From positions 1 through 18,852 of the forward strand of contig CAPZYV010000006.1 in NCBI GenBank assembly GCA_948750805.1: a DNA stretch of 18,852 nucleotides. Direction: 5' to 3'. How positions within the stretch are numbered: position 1 is the stretch's first letter; every line of letters begins with the position of its first letter. The notes beneath the pieces are model-generated. The model was not told where the DNA came from. It made no database searches and worked only from the letters and a program-made list of their open reading frames with translations. Below are positions 12,591 through 18,852 of the stretch, one piece after another. The translations under genes were made by a program, and so were the position numbers. This stretch comes from an uncultured Bacilli bacterium. Lineage in GTDB: Bacteria > Bacillota_I > Bacilli_A > RF39 > UBA660.

Positions 12591-13541
12591 TTATTTTAAA
12601 TTACTAATTAATTCATCTTTTTTCATGGCACTATAACCTTTAATGCCTTGTTCTTTAGCTATACTTTTAAGTTCTGTAAGAGTCATAGCACTATAATCTT
12701 TAACTTCAGCTTTAGTTTCAACTTTTGCTTCTTCTTTTTTTACTTCTGTTTTAGATTCTTCTTTGACTTCTTTTTTGTCTTCAGTTTTAACTAATTCATC
12801 CATAGTTTTAACTTCATCTTTAGCTTTTTTATCTTCTTCAGTTACATAATCAACCATTTCAAGATTACGAGCTTCGCAAATAGCATTAGCTAAAACCCCT
12901 AAGATAACTTTAACACTACGAACGGCATCATCATTACCAGGAATAACATAATCAACATCATCTGGGTCACAATTAGTATCAACAATACCAATTACAGGAA
13001 TCTTAAGTTTTCTTGCTTCACGAATAGCATTAATTTCTTTTTTAGGGTCAACAATAATTAATGCATTTGGAAGTTTATCCATTACACGAATACCAGATAA
13101 AATTTTATTTAATTTTTCATATTCTTTTTTAAGACCAATTACTTCTTTTTTAGGTAGTACTTCAAATCTACCGTCTTTCTCCATAGCTTCGATTTCTTCT
13201 AATCTCTTAACTCTTCTTCTAATAGTTCTGAAATTAGTTAAAGTTCCACCTAACCATCTTTCAGTAACATAATAAGAATTACTACGAAGTGCTTCTTCAA
13301 CAGCTACTTCTTGAGCTTGTTTTTTAGTACCTACAAATAAGAAAGTACCACCATTTTTAGCAATCTCATTAACTGCAGCATAAGCTTCTTCTAATTTTTT
13401 TGTAGTTTTTTCAAGGTCGATAATATAAATATCTTCTCTTGTTCCAAAAATGTACTCTTTCATTTTTGGATTCCATCTTTTTGTTTGATGTCCAAAATGA
13501 ACACCTGCTTCTAATAAATAACTCATAGAAACAACGGCCAT
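12591..13541 (-). CDS. rpsB: Ribosomal protein S2 with extra C-terminal Rho_N/SAP-like domain
   Basis: Residues 1-232 are a complete uS2 of the 30S subunit: [19 protein letters not shown] at the start, [13 protein letters not shown] at 95-108, and [26 protein letters not shown] at 181-206. Most S2 proteins are 230-260 residues; this one is 316. Residues 235-281 form a Lys/Glu/Val/Thr-rich, probably disordered linker, and 282-316 form a 35-residue module ([19 protein letters not shown], then [11 protein letters not shown]) of Rho N-terminal/SAP type. Twenty-nine of its 35 residues are identical to the tail of L20 in this window, and the linker has similar composition. The gene begins after AAAGGATGG and leads the rpsB-tsf operon. 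S2 identity is secure; the role of the tail is unknown. Confidence 0.97.
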   Translation of the reverse strand: MAVVSMSYLLEAGVHFGHQTKRWNPKMKEYIFGTREDIYIIDLEKTTKKLEEAYAAVNEIAKNGGTFLFVGTKKQAQEVAVEEALRSNSYYVTERWLGGTLTNFRTIRRRVKRLEEIEAMEKDGRFEVLPKKEVIGLKKEYEKLNKILSGIRVMDKLPNALIIVDPKKEINAIREARKLKIPVIGIVDTNCDPDDVDYVIPGNDDAVRSVKVILGVLANAICEARNLEMVDYVTEEDKKAKDEVKTMDELVKTEDKKEVKEESKTEVKKEEAKVETKAEVKDYSAMTLTELKSIAKEQGIKGYSAMKKDELISNLK

Positions 13542-13656
13542 AAATCATCCATCCTTTCGTTTTTACCTCTTAATACCTTCAACCATTTTACTCCACCACT
13601 CTTCGCGGCACTAGGAATAAAACTAAATATTAATGTGTATTTGCAATTTATTTGCC
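13542..13656 (-). promoter_or_regulatory. Long 5' leader of rpsB, possible autoregulatory RNA
   Basis: The predicted start point leaves about 115 bases before ATG. The middle part (13618-13565) is clearly more GC-rich than its surroundings (CTAGTGCCGCGAAGAGTGG and onward), suggesting a conserved RNA structure. rpsB leaders in bacteria are often controlled by S2 itself. No clear terminator hairpin is seen, so control, if any, would be translational. Confidence 0.4.
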
Positions 13657-13662
13657 GAAATT

Positions 13663-13691
13663 ATTGTACTATAAATTATATGAAAAAACAA
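13663..13691 (-). promoter_or_regulatory. Promoter of rpsB-tsf
   Basis: On the minus strand -35 TTGTTT (13691-13686), a 17-bp spacer and -10 TACAAT (13668-13663). The -35 lies in the second arm and T run of the upstream gene's terminator. Confidence 0.65.
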
Positions 13692-13707
13692 GCATATTTT
13701 GCCTGTT
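13683..13707 (-). terminator. Intrinsic terminator of lipoprotein operon
   Basis: On the minus strand AACAGGC, loop AAAATAT, GCTTGTT (one G-T pair), followed by T. It begins directly after the TGA stop of the 164-aa gene. Confidence 0.8.
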
Positions 13708-14202
13708 TCAAAAATAAAAATTGATTCCATTCATCATTTTATAACGAGTTTCTTCACTAAAACTATTTTCATATATATCTAAAAAACCAGTAATAAACAT
13801 AGCTTCCTCTTTTTCTTTTTCTGTTCCAGTTCTAACTTGCCACCCTAAATTTTTATAACAATCAAAATTTCTTTTGGATAAATTACTTTTACAAAATTCT
13901 TTTCTAATTAATCTAATACCATCTTTATAATTCTTTTTTAATGTTTTAAAAGCTTTATCAGGATTTTTAAAAACAGCTATACCACCATTTGTTGCACCAA
14001 TTGCAAAATCTTCACTTCTATCTAAAAAATAATCAACGTTTACTTTTCCTATACTATTACCTTTTCCAGGGGTATACTCACTTACATATTTTAAATTTTT
14101 AGCATACTTTGGAGTTATTAAATAAAAAAATATAATAATTAAAAATAGTATTATGGTTATAACAACAAAACTTATGATTAAATTCTTCTTTTTCTCTTTC
14201 AT
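13708..14202 (-). CDS. Membrane-anchored unknown protein (164 aa)
   Basis: The N-terminus MKEKKK plus a hydrophobic stretch (7-30) marks a single membrane anchor, with about 130 residues outside. The outer part has two cysteines (in KEFCKSNL and NFDCYKNL) that could form a disulfide, and segments such as VDYFLDRSEDFAIGATNGGIAVFKNPDKAF. I do not recognise a family. It follows the lipoprotein gene by 20 bases and shares its promoter, so a joint surface function is likely. The gene ends in TGA with a terminator right behind it, which supports TGA being a stop codon in this organism. Confidence 0.8.
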   Translation of the reverse strand: MKEKKKNLIISFVVITIILFLIIIFFYLITPKYAKNLKYVSEYTPGKGNSIGKVNVDYFLDRSEDFAIGATNGGIAVFKNPDKAFKTLKKNYKDGIRLIRKEFCKSNLSKRNFDCYKNLGWQVRTGTEKEKEEAMFITGFLDIYENSFSEETRYKMMNGINFYF

Positions 14203-14222
14203 TTATAAACCTTTTAAATAAA

Positions 14223-14783
14223 TCACTTATATAATCTAATAACTTGATATTCATAATGTTCATTAGTTTCTAAAAGTCCTACTGAAATACCTTTTCCGTT
14301 ATTAGCAGACTTTTTAGAAGAAGACTTTTCTTTTGCTTCTTTTATTAAATTTTCAATCTCTGAGTCAGTAATTTTTTCATTATTTGCTTTAATTAAAAGT
14401 TTTACATATTTTAAAGCTAAATCTTCATTATACTTATCTTTGTCAAAATAAAGAGCACTCATATCGAGAATATCATTTTCTTTATTCCCTGAAAATTCTA
14501 CTGGTTTTAAATAATAAGAAATATTATCAGTTAAAGCAAACCAATACATATTATTTTCTATAACCATATAATCATCACTTGCTGGAGTATTTAATCCTCC
14601 ATCCATTATTTCAGCATTAAATTTTGCTATAATAGTATTAACTGTTTCCTTTTCAACCCATCCATATTTTTCTTGTGTTTCTTGTAAATTTTTTTCTGCA
14701 TTTTCCACTTCATCTTCTCCACAACCAGTAATTCCTAAAACCATAACCCCACACAATAAAATAGCTAATAATGTTTTTTTCAT
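14223..14783 (-). CDS. Lipoprotein of unknown function (186 aa)
   Basis: A lipoprotein signal is clear: MKKT, a hydrophobic core, and the lipobox I-T-G-C with the modified cysteine at residue 21. The mature part starts with a charged, helical segment (EDEVENAEKNLQETQEKYG), followed by a mixed domain containing YMVIENNMYWFAL and DNISYYLKPVEFSG, and ends in a Lys/Ser-rich stretch (SSSKKSANNGKG) and a strand-like C-terminus. The family is not recognised. It has a strong GGAGG before ATG and an extended -10 promoter, and it is first in a two-gene operon with the membrane-anchored 164-aa protein. Confidence 0.85.
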   Translation of the reverse strand: MKKTLLAILLCGVMVLGITGCGEDEVENAEKNLQETQEKYGWVEKETVNTIIAKFNAEIMDGGLNTPASDDYMVIENNMYWFALTDNISYYLKPVEFSGNKENDILDMSALYFDKDKYNEDLALKYVKLLIKANNEKITDSEIENLIKEAKEKSSSKKSANNGKGISVGLLETNEHYEYQVIRLYK

Positions 14784-14821
14784 AACAAATCCTCCATTTC
14801 CACAAATTACTATTCACATAT

Positions 14822-14850
14822 ATTATAACATTTTCTATTAATTTATTTAA
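14822..14850 (-). promoter_or_regulatory. Promoter of the lipoprotein operon
   Basis: On the minus strand a perfect -10 TATAAT (14827-14822) preceded by TGT, with a weak -35 TTAAAT 17 bases upstream. The extended -10 probably compensates for the poor -35. Confidence 0.75.
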
Positions 14851-14895
14851 GAGAAATCATAACAAATACCCAAAATTTTTCCGACCTTTTGTCAA

Positions 14896-14916
14896 AATCA
14901 TTAGTACTTAATGATT
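14896..14916 (-). terminator. Inverted repeat after the kinase-like gene, possible terminator
   Basis: AATCATTA and TAATGATT form a perfect 8-bp stem with a 5-base loop, 40 bases past the stop of the kinase-like gene. Only four T follow on the minus strand, so termination would be weak. Confidence 0.4.
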
Positions 14917-14956
14917 AATATAGTTTATATTTTTAGACAATCGATTATTAGTAGAA

Positions 14957-15661
14957 TTACTTTTTTAGCACAAGATTTAAAACATCAGCTCTACTTGCTT
15001 GATAAAATCTTTCTCCTTTACTCTCCAAATTTTCTAGCATTCTTCTAAAAGTAGCTCGTTCAAAAAAGCGTTCATCAAAATAAACTTTATCTTGTAAAAT
15101 TAAGGGTAACGAATCTAATGATTTACTATTTAATGATAAATCATACCCATAGAGTAAAGATATAACTATTGACCAAAAAGAATTAATTATCCAGTACATA
15201 TCACCATATGCAATATCCTCTTTAAATATCATGCCATCTCTATCCAAAAGTATTGGTTTGCCATCACTTAAAATAATATTGCCTAAGTGAAAATCCATAT
15301 ATGCAAAACCACTATTAAATAAATTTAAATATATTTCATCTAGCCTATCCAATATTGCAAGCTTTTCTTCAAAAGTAAGTTTTTCTAAAACTGAGTATAA
15401 AGGGCTACCCGCAATTTTAGGCATGGAATAACCGAAAAATTGATTGTTCATATCATATAAAGTATCATTTATAGAAACTATACCACTTAAATTATAATTT
15501 AAGCTCTCTATAATTATCTTTTCTCTAATATATCTTAATGATTCTTTTAAAATTTTAAATATTTCATTGTTAAAAACATATATAATACTTTCTCTATTTA
15601 TACTATCATGTCTTAATTTTGGATAAGCTTCAATCACACTTATATCTACAATTTTTTTCAT
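14957..15661 (-). CDS. Small kinase-like protein (protein kinase / APH fold)
   Basis: A 234-residue protein with the catalytic core of the kinase superfamily: GFAYMDFHLGNIIL gives the catalytic loop D123-x-H125-x-x-N128, and PILLDRDG gives the metal-binding Asp (D140) in the DFG position. The M-D-x-H-x-x-N form is closer to small-molecule (APH/choline-kinase-like) and lipopolysaccharide-kinase-type members than to standard Ser/Thr kinases. The N-lobe is short; K36 or K39 in EIFKILK may be the ATP lysine, and no clear glycine-rich loop is seen. The C-lobe is helical. The substrate is unknown. The gene is transcribed alone, divergent from yidD. Confidence 0.75.
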   Translation of the reverse strand: MKKIVDISVIEAYPKLRHDSINRESIIYVFNNEIFKILKESLRYIREKIIIESLNYNLSGIVSINDTLYDMNNQFFGYSMPKIAGSPLYSVLEKLTFEEKLAILDRLDEIYLNLFNSGFAYMDFHLGNIILSDGKPILLDRDGMIFKEDIAYGDMYWIINSFWSIVISLLYGYDLSLNSKSLDSLPLILQDKVYFDERFFERATFRRMLENLESKGERFYQASRADVLNLVLKK

Positions 15662-15684
15662 ACATAGCCCTCAAAGTAAAAAAT

Positions 15685-15713
15685 ATTATATCACAAATTA
15701 AAAATATGGTAAA
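15685..15713 (-). promoter_or_regulatory. Promoter of the kinase-like gene
   Basis: On the minus strand -10 TATAAT (15690-15685) preceded by TGA, with -35 TTTACC 17 bases upstream (15713-15708). GAGGG serves as ribosome-binding site. Confidence 0.7.
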
Positions 15714-15730
15714 ATATAAATGTGATTTAA
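15707..15730 (+). promoter_or_regulatory. yidD promoter core with very short leader
   Basis: TGGTAAAAT (15707-15715) is an extended -10 on the plus strand, overlapping the -35 of the divergent kinase-like gene. Transcription would begin near 15722, only about nine bases before ATG at 15731, and no Shine-Dalgarno sequence is visible. yidD may therefore be translated from an almost leaderless mRNA. Confidence 0.5.
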
Positions 15731-15949
15731 ATGAAAAAAATTCTTATTAAATTAATTAAAATTTATCAAACACTTCCCTTACATACTCATAGTGCTTGTA
15801 GGTTTTATCCTAGCTGTAGTAATTATGCCATTGAAGCTTTAAATACCCATGGAACTTTTAAAGGATTAATTTTAACTATTAAAAGGATTTTAAGATGTAA
15901 TCCCTTCAATAAAAAAAGTGGTATTGATTTAGTACCACCCAAAAAATAA
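15731..15949 (+). CDS. yidD: Membrane protein insertion efficiency factor YidD
   Basis: A 72-residue protein with the family signature [11 protein letters not shown], followed by [19 protein letters not shown] and the short C-terminal DLVPPKK. YidD is a small inner-membrane-associated protein that supports insertion of proteins by YidC and is usually encoded by rpmH-rnpA-yidD-yidC. Here it stands alone, away from that cluster. It is one of only two plus-strand genes in the window and converges on the cardiolipin synthase gene, whose terminator lies inside its coding sequence. Confidence 0.95.
   Translation: MKKILIKLIKIYQTLPLHTHSACRFYPSCSNYAIEALNTHGTFKGLILTIKRILRCNPFNKKSGIDLVPPKK
15911..15938 (-). 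terminator. Cardiolipin synthase terminator inside yidD
   Basis: On the minus strand GTGGTA, loop CTAAATCAA, TACCAC, then seven T. The hairpin lies wholly in the last codons of yidD on the opposite strand. The plus-strand side lacks a T run, so it should stop only the minus-strand transcript. Confidence 0.8.
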
Positions 15950-15951
15950 TT

Positions 15952-17445
15952 TTACATTAAAGGGGCAAATAGTCTTAATATTGCTTGCCATATTGCTTTA
16001 AAAAACTTCGGAGTAGCTTCACGCTCAGTTGCTAAATGACTTTTATTAATAGTCTCGACTACATCATTTTTTATGTCTTCTATTACTTTTGCATTCTCTA
16101 AATATAAACCACACTCAAAATGAAGATATAAACTACGATAATCTAAATTAATAGTTCCAACGGTTGCAATATTGTCATCACTAACAAAAACTTTAGCATG
16201 CACAAATCCTGGTTCGTATTTATATATTTTTACGCCACCTTTTATTAACATATCCAGATAAGATTCCGTTAAAGTATAAACAATTTTTTTATCAGGAATT
16301 CCAGGTATTACTATTCTTACATCAACGCCTCTTTTAGCCGCTAATATTAAACTATTAATCATATCGGTATCAATGATTAAATAAGGGGTAAAAATATAAA
16401 CATAATTTTTAGCTTGATTAATAATATTTAAATAAATATCTTCACCCGTTCTCTCTTCATCTAAAGGTGTATCTCCATAAGGAACTACAAAACTACCATT
16501 ATTTTCTTTATCTTTAAAATCATATTTAAACTTTGTATAATCTTCATCTTCGTTTTTAAAAGCATTCCATAAAGTTAAAAACATTACCGTATAATTCCAT
16601 ACTGCATCACCAATTACTTTAATTCCATTATCTTTCCAATGACCATAAGGACTATTAATATTGATATATTCATCAGCTATATTTATACCGCCAGAAAATG
16701 CTGTTTTACCATCAATTACTAAGATTTTTCGATGGTCTCTATTATTCATAATCACCCCTGAAATAGGTCCTAATTTATTAAATATAACACACTTTATGCC
16801 TAGTTCTTCTAACCGTTTATTATATGACTTATCAAGAGTAGCAATACACCCCGCATCATCATACATAATTCTCACTTCAACGCCTTCATTTATTTTTCTT
16901 TTCAAGATATCTAATATTGTTTGCCACATTACACCATTATTAATGATAAAATATTCCATAAAAATAAATGATTTTGCTTTTTCAAGCTCCTTAATCATCT
17001 CACTAAATGCTATTTCACCTAAAGGATAATATATAACATCGCTATTATTACTTATCGGAAATTTCGTATAATTATGAATATAACTTAAAGTACTACCACG
17101 ATTTACTTTGGCTGATAAATTACAATTTAAATATTTCTTACTCTCCCCTTCCAATCTTTTGATATTTTTTAAAACTATACTATTATTTTTATTTTGCGTT
17201 ACAATGAAACACATTAAAGTACCAACTATCGGAAATATTAAAATTAAAACAATTACTGGCAAGGTAACAGAATAGTTAACACTATATTTTATTAAGTAGA
17301 CAATTAAGATAATTTGAAATAAGCTAAAAATTATACTTACTAACCATAACTTATCAATTAAAAACATATAAAATAATAAATATATAACTAATTGACTTAT
17401 AATACCTATTCCCACTATTAAACCTCTTTTAATTGCTTCTTTCAT
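15952..17445 (-). CDS. cls: Cardiolipin synthase (PLD superfamily)
   Basis: A 497-residue enzyme of normal length that joins two phosphatidylglycerol molecules into cardiolipin and glycerol at the membrane. Three hydrophobic segments fill residues 8-85. Two HKD motifs form the active site: H238-x-K240-x4-D245 in NNRDHRKILVIDGKTAFSGG, and H416-x-K418-x4-D423 in GFVHAKVFVSDDNIATVGT. The usual TAFSGGINIADEY and TINLDYRSLYLHFE follow each motif. The ATG at 17445 has a GGGAG ribosome-binding site. It is transcribed alone and converges with yidD. Confidence 0.95.
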   Translation of the reverse strand: MKEAIKRGLIVGIGIISQLVIYLLFYMFLIDKLWLVSIIFSLFQIILIVYLIKYSVNYSVTLPVIVLILIFPIVGTLMCFIVTQNKNNSIVLKNIKRLEGESKKYLNCNLSAKVNRGSTLSYIHNYTKFPISNNSDVIYYPLGEIAFSEMIKELEKAKSFIFMEYFIINNGVMWQTILDILKRKINEGVEVRIMYDDAGCIATLDKSYNKRLEELGIKCVIFNKLGPISGVIMNNRDHRKILVIDGKTAFSGGINIADEYININSPYGHWKDNGIKVIGDAVWNYTVMFLTLWNAFKNEDEDYTKFKYDFKDKENNGSFVVPYGDTPLDEERTGEDIYLNIINQAKNYVYIFTPYLIIDTDMINSLILAAKRGVDVRIVIPGIPDKKIVYTLTESYLDMLIKGGVKIYKYEPGFVHAKVFVSDDNIATVGTINLDYRSLYLHFECGLYLENAKVIEDIKNDVVETINKSHLATEREATPKFFKAIWQAILRLFAPLM

Positions 17446-17468
17446 AAAATTACTCCCAATCTTATTTA

Positions 17469-17477
17469 ATTATAACA
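17469..17477 (-). promoter_or_regulatory. Extended -10 promoter of cls
   Basis: TGTTATAAT on the minus strand (17477-17469). The -35 position is a T-rich tract, overlapping the T run of the CYTH gene terminator. Confidence 0.65.
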
Positions 17478-17490
17478 TAAAGAAGATAAT

Positions 17491-17514
17491 AAAAAAATGA
17501 TATTTATATATCAT
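17491..17514 (-). terminator. Intrinsic terminator of the CYTH gene
   Basis: On the minus strand ATGATAT, loop ATAA, ATATCAT, then a T run of six or seven: a perfect 7-bp stem about 30 bases past the CYTH stop codon. Confidence 0.75.
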
Positions 17515-17546
17515 CAATTTTGCCTTTTACTTCATTAATATAATTT

Positions 17547-18155
17547 TTATTCCTGATAAAGCCCTAAATTATAAGCTTTGGTATTATACTTTTTTAAGTA
17601 AAGTTCTACATAACCAATATTAACACTTTTCATATCTTCAATAAGTATATTATGTTTTTTTAAAATATCTATTAAATAATTTTTATAATAAACTTTTTCT
17701 TCATGAGTTATGGTATCTTTATCAATATCATATTCAATTTCTAAAAAATTACCCAGATTTTCAACTTCATCAATGACCATTATTACATTATCTTCTAATT
17801 GATAAGAATATCTTTTCTTTTTTAGATTAGCCAACACTTCAAATTTATTTTTTATATCTGAAATGTTATCTAACTTAGTATTAGTTCCTAATTTTTTTAA
17901 AACATTATTTATTTCTGGAACACTTTTATCTTTTAATTCATAATTAGTTTCCTTACAATATAAATGTTCTAAATTATTAGCATTTAATTTAAAATCTAAT
18001 GACTTATTATTTCTAACTCTTAAGAAATTACCCTTTTTTAAAAATGTATAATCTTTAGTATCATAATAAATATCTTCAACAATTTTTTCGCTTGTTGGTT
18101 CTAAATTCATTTTTAATTTATTTTTTAATTCATATTTTAATTCCAGTTCAATCAT
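17547..18155 (-). CDS. CYTH domain protein (triphosphate tunnel enzyme)
   Basis: A 202-residue CYTH protein, in the superfamily of tripolyphosphatases, thiamine triphosphatases and class IV adenylate cyclases. The hallmark E-x-E-x-K is at residues 3-7 (ELELK). It is followed by DIYYDT, FLRVRN, DFKLN, KKKRYSY and DEVENLGNFLEIEYD, strands that line the triphosphate tunnel with alternating charged residues, and a final GYVELYLKKYN. A metal-dependent inorganic or organic triphosphatase is the most likely activity. The gene has its own terminator and follows the insertion sequence; the start region is AT-rich with AGGAG just before ATG. Confidence 0.9.
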   Translation of the reverse strand: MIELELKYELKNKLKMNLEPTSEKIVEDIYYDTKDYTFLKKGNFLRVRNNKSLDFKLNANNLEHLYCKETNYELKDKSVPEINNVLKKLGTNTKLDNISDIKNKFEVLANLKKKRYSYQLEDNVIMVIDEVENLGNFLEIEYDIDKDTITHEEKVYYKNYLIDILKKHNILIEDMKSVNIGYVELYLKKYNTKAYNLGLYQE

Positions 18156-18180
18156 TATCTAATTCTCCTATAATAAAAAT

Positions 18181-18199
18181 CTACCAGCTTAGCTGGTAG
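18181..18199. repeat. Right-end hairpin of the IS200 element
   Basis: CTACCAGC-TTA-GCTGGTAG is a perfect 8-bp stem with a 3-base loop. Subterminal hairpins of this kind are bound by IS200/IS605 transposases. With T runs on both sides it may also end transcription. A second small hairpin (GCCCT-CTA-AGGGC, 18209-18221) lies just inside it. Confidence 0.75.
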
Positions 18200-18288
18200 T
18201 TTTACTTTGCCCTCTAAGGGCTTCTTACTGGCAGCGCTAGATTGCGCTCCGAAAGGTTCATCGCTTGCACTACGTTCACTACTCGCTA

Positions 18289-18768
18289 TTACTTAAATAG
18301 CTTAAATTGTTTTACTTTCTTTCCAGTAAATGGATCTACGTACTCTTTGCTACTCATATCATCTGCTAACTTATCCTCTTTTAATTGATTTGCTATATAT
18401 TCCTGTATTGCTTTTGTATTTTTTCCTACTGTGTCTACATAGTATCCTCTACACCAAAACTGCCTTTGGCCGTATTTATATTTCATATCTGCATGTCTAT
18501 CAAATATCAACAATGTACTCTTACCTTTGATATATCCTATTGCTCCTGCCACACTCATTTTTGGTGGTATACTTATCAGCATATGTATGTGATCTGGACA
18601 CAACTCTGCTTCTATTATTGTTATTCCTTTTCTTTCACACAACATTCTGATTATTTTTCCTATATCTTGTCGCAATTCATTATATATTATCTTTCTTCTA
18701 AATTTTGGCGCAAATACTACGTGGTATTTGCAATTCCACTTCGTATGTGCTAAACTATTTACGTCCAC
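18289..18768 (-). CDS. tnpA: IS200 family transposase (Y1 HUH enzyme)
   Basis: A 159-residue TnpA of full length. The metal-binding HUH motif is H60-I-H62 in LCPDHIHMLISIPP, and the catalytic tyrosine is most likely Y124 in AIQEYIANQ, downstream of RGYYVDTVGKN. The N-terminal HTKWNCKYHVVFAPKFRRK is typical. The enzyme forms a 5'-phosphotyrosine link and moves the element as single-stranded DNA. It begins with GTG at 18768, eight bases after GGAGG, and the ribosome-binding site is locked in the left-end hairpin, so little protein should be made. The frame is intact. Confidence 0.95.
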   Translation of the reverse strand: MDVNSLAHTKWNCKYHVVFAPKFRRKIIYNELRQDIGKIIRMLCERKGITIIEAELCPDHIHMLISIPPKMSVAGAIGYIKGKSTLLIFDRHADMKYKYGQRQFWCRGYYVDTVGKNTKAIQEYIANQLKEDKLADDMSSKEYVDPFTGKKVKQFKLFK

Positions 18769-18775
18769 TTAGGAC

Positions 18776-18832
18776 ACCTCCTTTGATTTTTAGTGCAATT
18801 CGATAAACAGCATCTATTCTATCAAAGGAGGT
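18776..18832 (-). promoter_or_regulatory. RBS-sequestering hairpin at IS200 left end
   Basis: ACCTCCTTTGAT (18776-18787) and ATCAAAGGAGGT (18821-18832) are perfect 12-base complements. On the minus-strand mRNA the second-made arm, ATCAAAGGAGGT, contains the Shine-Dalgarno of the transposase, so folding hides it. This matches the known translational block in IS200 elements. Confidence 0.85.
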
Positions 18833-18852
18833 TTTTATTTGCAACGCTAAAG

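Larger units (their letters stand above)
18176..18840 (-). mobile_element. IS200-type insertion sequence
   Basis: A compact element of about 665 bases with a single transposase gene and structured ends, typical of IS200 in the IS200/IS605 family, which moves as single-stranded DNA and has no classical inverted repeats. The left end (high coordinates) has a 12-bp hairpin and the right end (low coordinates) a perfect 8-bp hairpin. No tnpB is present. The element is less AT-rich than its surroundings. Exact cleavage sites cannot be fixed from this sequence, and the window ends about 12 bases past the left-end structure. Confidence 0.8.

Noticed and set aside
11424..12636. Several 83-92-codon plus-strand frames opposite tsf and the 248-aa gene
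   Set aside because: All are antisense to well-supported genes, and none has a ribosome-binding site or a family motif.
14890..14895. Perfect TTGACA on the minus strand upstream of the lipoprotein gene
   Set aside because: No -10-like hexamer lies at 16-18 bases; the extended -10 promoter at 14822-14830 is closer to the gene and better.
16661..17029. 122-codon plus-strand frame opposite cls
   Set aside because: It lies antisense to a conserved enzyme, has no ribosome-binding site and no recognisable motif.
18385..18753. 122-codon plus-strand frame opposite the transposase
   Set aside because: Tyrosine/cysteine/serine-rich antisense frame without start signals; the minus strand encodes a complete TnpA.
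18776..18832. CRISPR-like or classical IS terminal inverted repeat
   Set aside because: The 12-base inverted repeat pairs locally and covers the transposase ribosome-binding site; no matching copy lies at the other end, and no repeat array exists.

Overview
The window is about 18.9 kb of very AT-rich, gene-dense DNA. It carries Gram-positive-type promoters (TTGACA/TATAAT), strong AAGGAGG ribosome-binding sites and many hairpin-plus-T-run terminators. Gene content (infC-rpmI-rplT, rpsB-tsf, frr, rpsU-yqeY, yidD, two-HKD cardiolipin synthase, AI-2E exporter) points to a small-genome member of the Bacillota/Bacilli, such as an uncultured gut RF39-like or Erysipelotrichia-like lineage. Two genes end in TGA, one directly before a hairpin terminator, so TGA looks like a stop here and the Mycoplasma code is unlikely. 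The taxonomic placement is inference.

Layout, left to right. (1) An unknown 251-aa protein with a possible Cys/His/Asp triad (87-842, -). (2) The infC-rpmI-rplT operon (925-2231, -), with a consensus promoter, a terminator/antiterminator leader, an unusual ATC start for infC, and an L20 carrying an extra C-terminal Rho_N/SAP-like domain. (3) A decayed gene at 2419-2640. (4) rpsU-yqeY (2699-3333, -). (5) A candidate bacteriocin/peptide-export locus (3412-7178): a C39-peptidase ABC transporter, a short one-helix accessory protein, three tiny double-glycine-leader peptides (two of them below normal ORF length cut-offs), a terminator, a small membrane protein, and a divergent tandem-HTH regulator. 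(6) frr plus an AI-2E family permease (7386-9075, -). (7) A membrane-anchored thioredoxin-like protein without its cysteines (9168-9752, -). (8) An operon of two unknown soluble proteins (9839-11620, -). (9) rpsB-tsf (11691-13541, -). S2 carries the same extra domain as L20. (10) A lipoprotein and a membrane-anchored protein (13708-14783, -). (11) A kinase-like gene divergent from yidD (14957-15949). (12) Cardiolipin synthase and a CYTH-domain protein (15952-18155, -). (13) An IS200-type insertion sequence (about 18176-18840, -).

The two most notable signals are these. First, L20 and S2, encoded in separate operons, end in nearly the same 35-residue domain on a Lys/Glu-rich linker, with about 80% DNA identity across the tails. 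Second, a compact three-peptide secretion locus has all the parts of a multi-peptide class II bacteriocin or peptide-signal system, with no strong immunity candidate inside the operon. No tRNA, rRNA or CRISPR array was seen.
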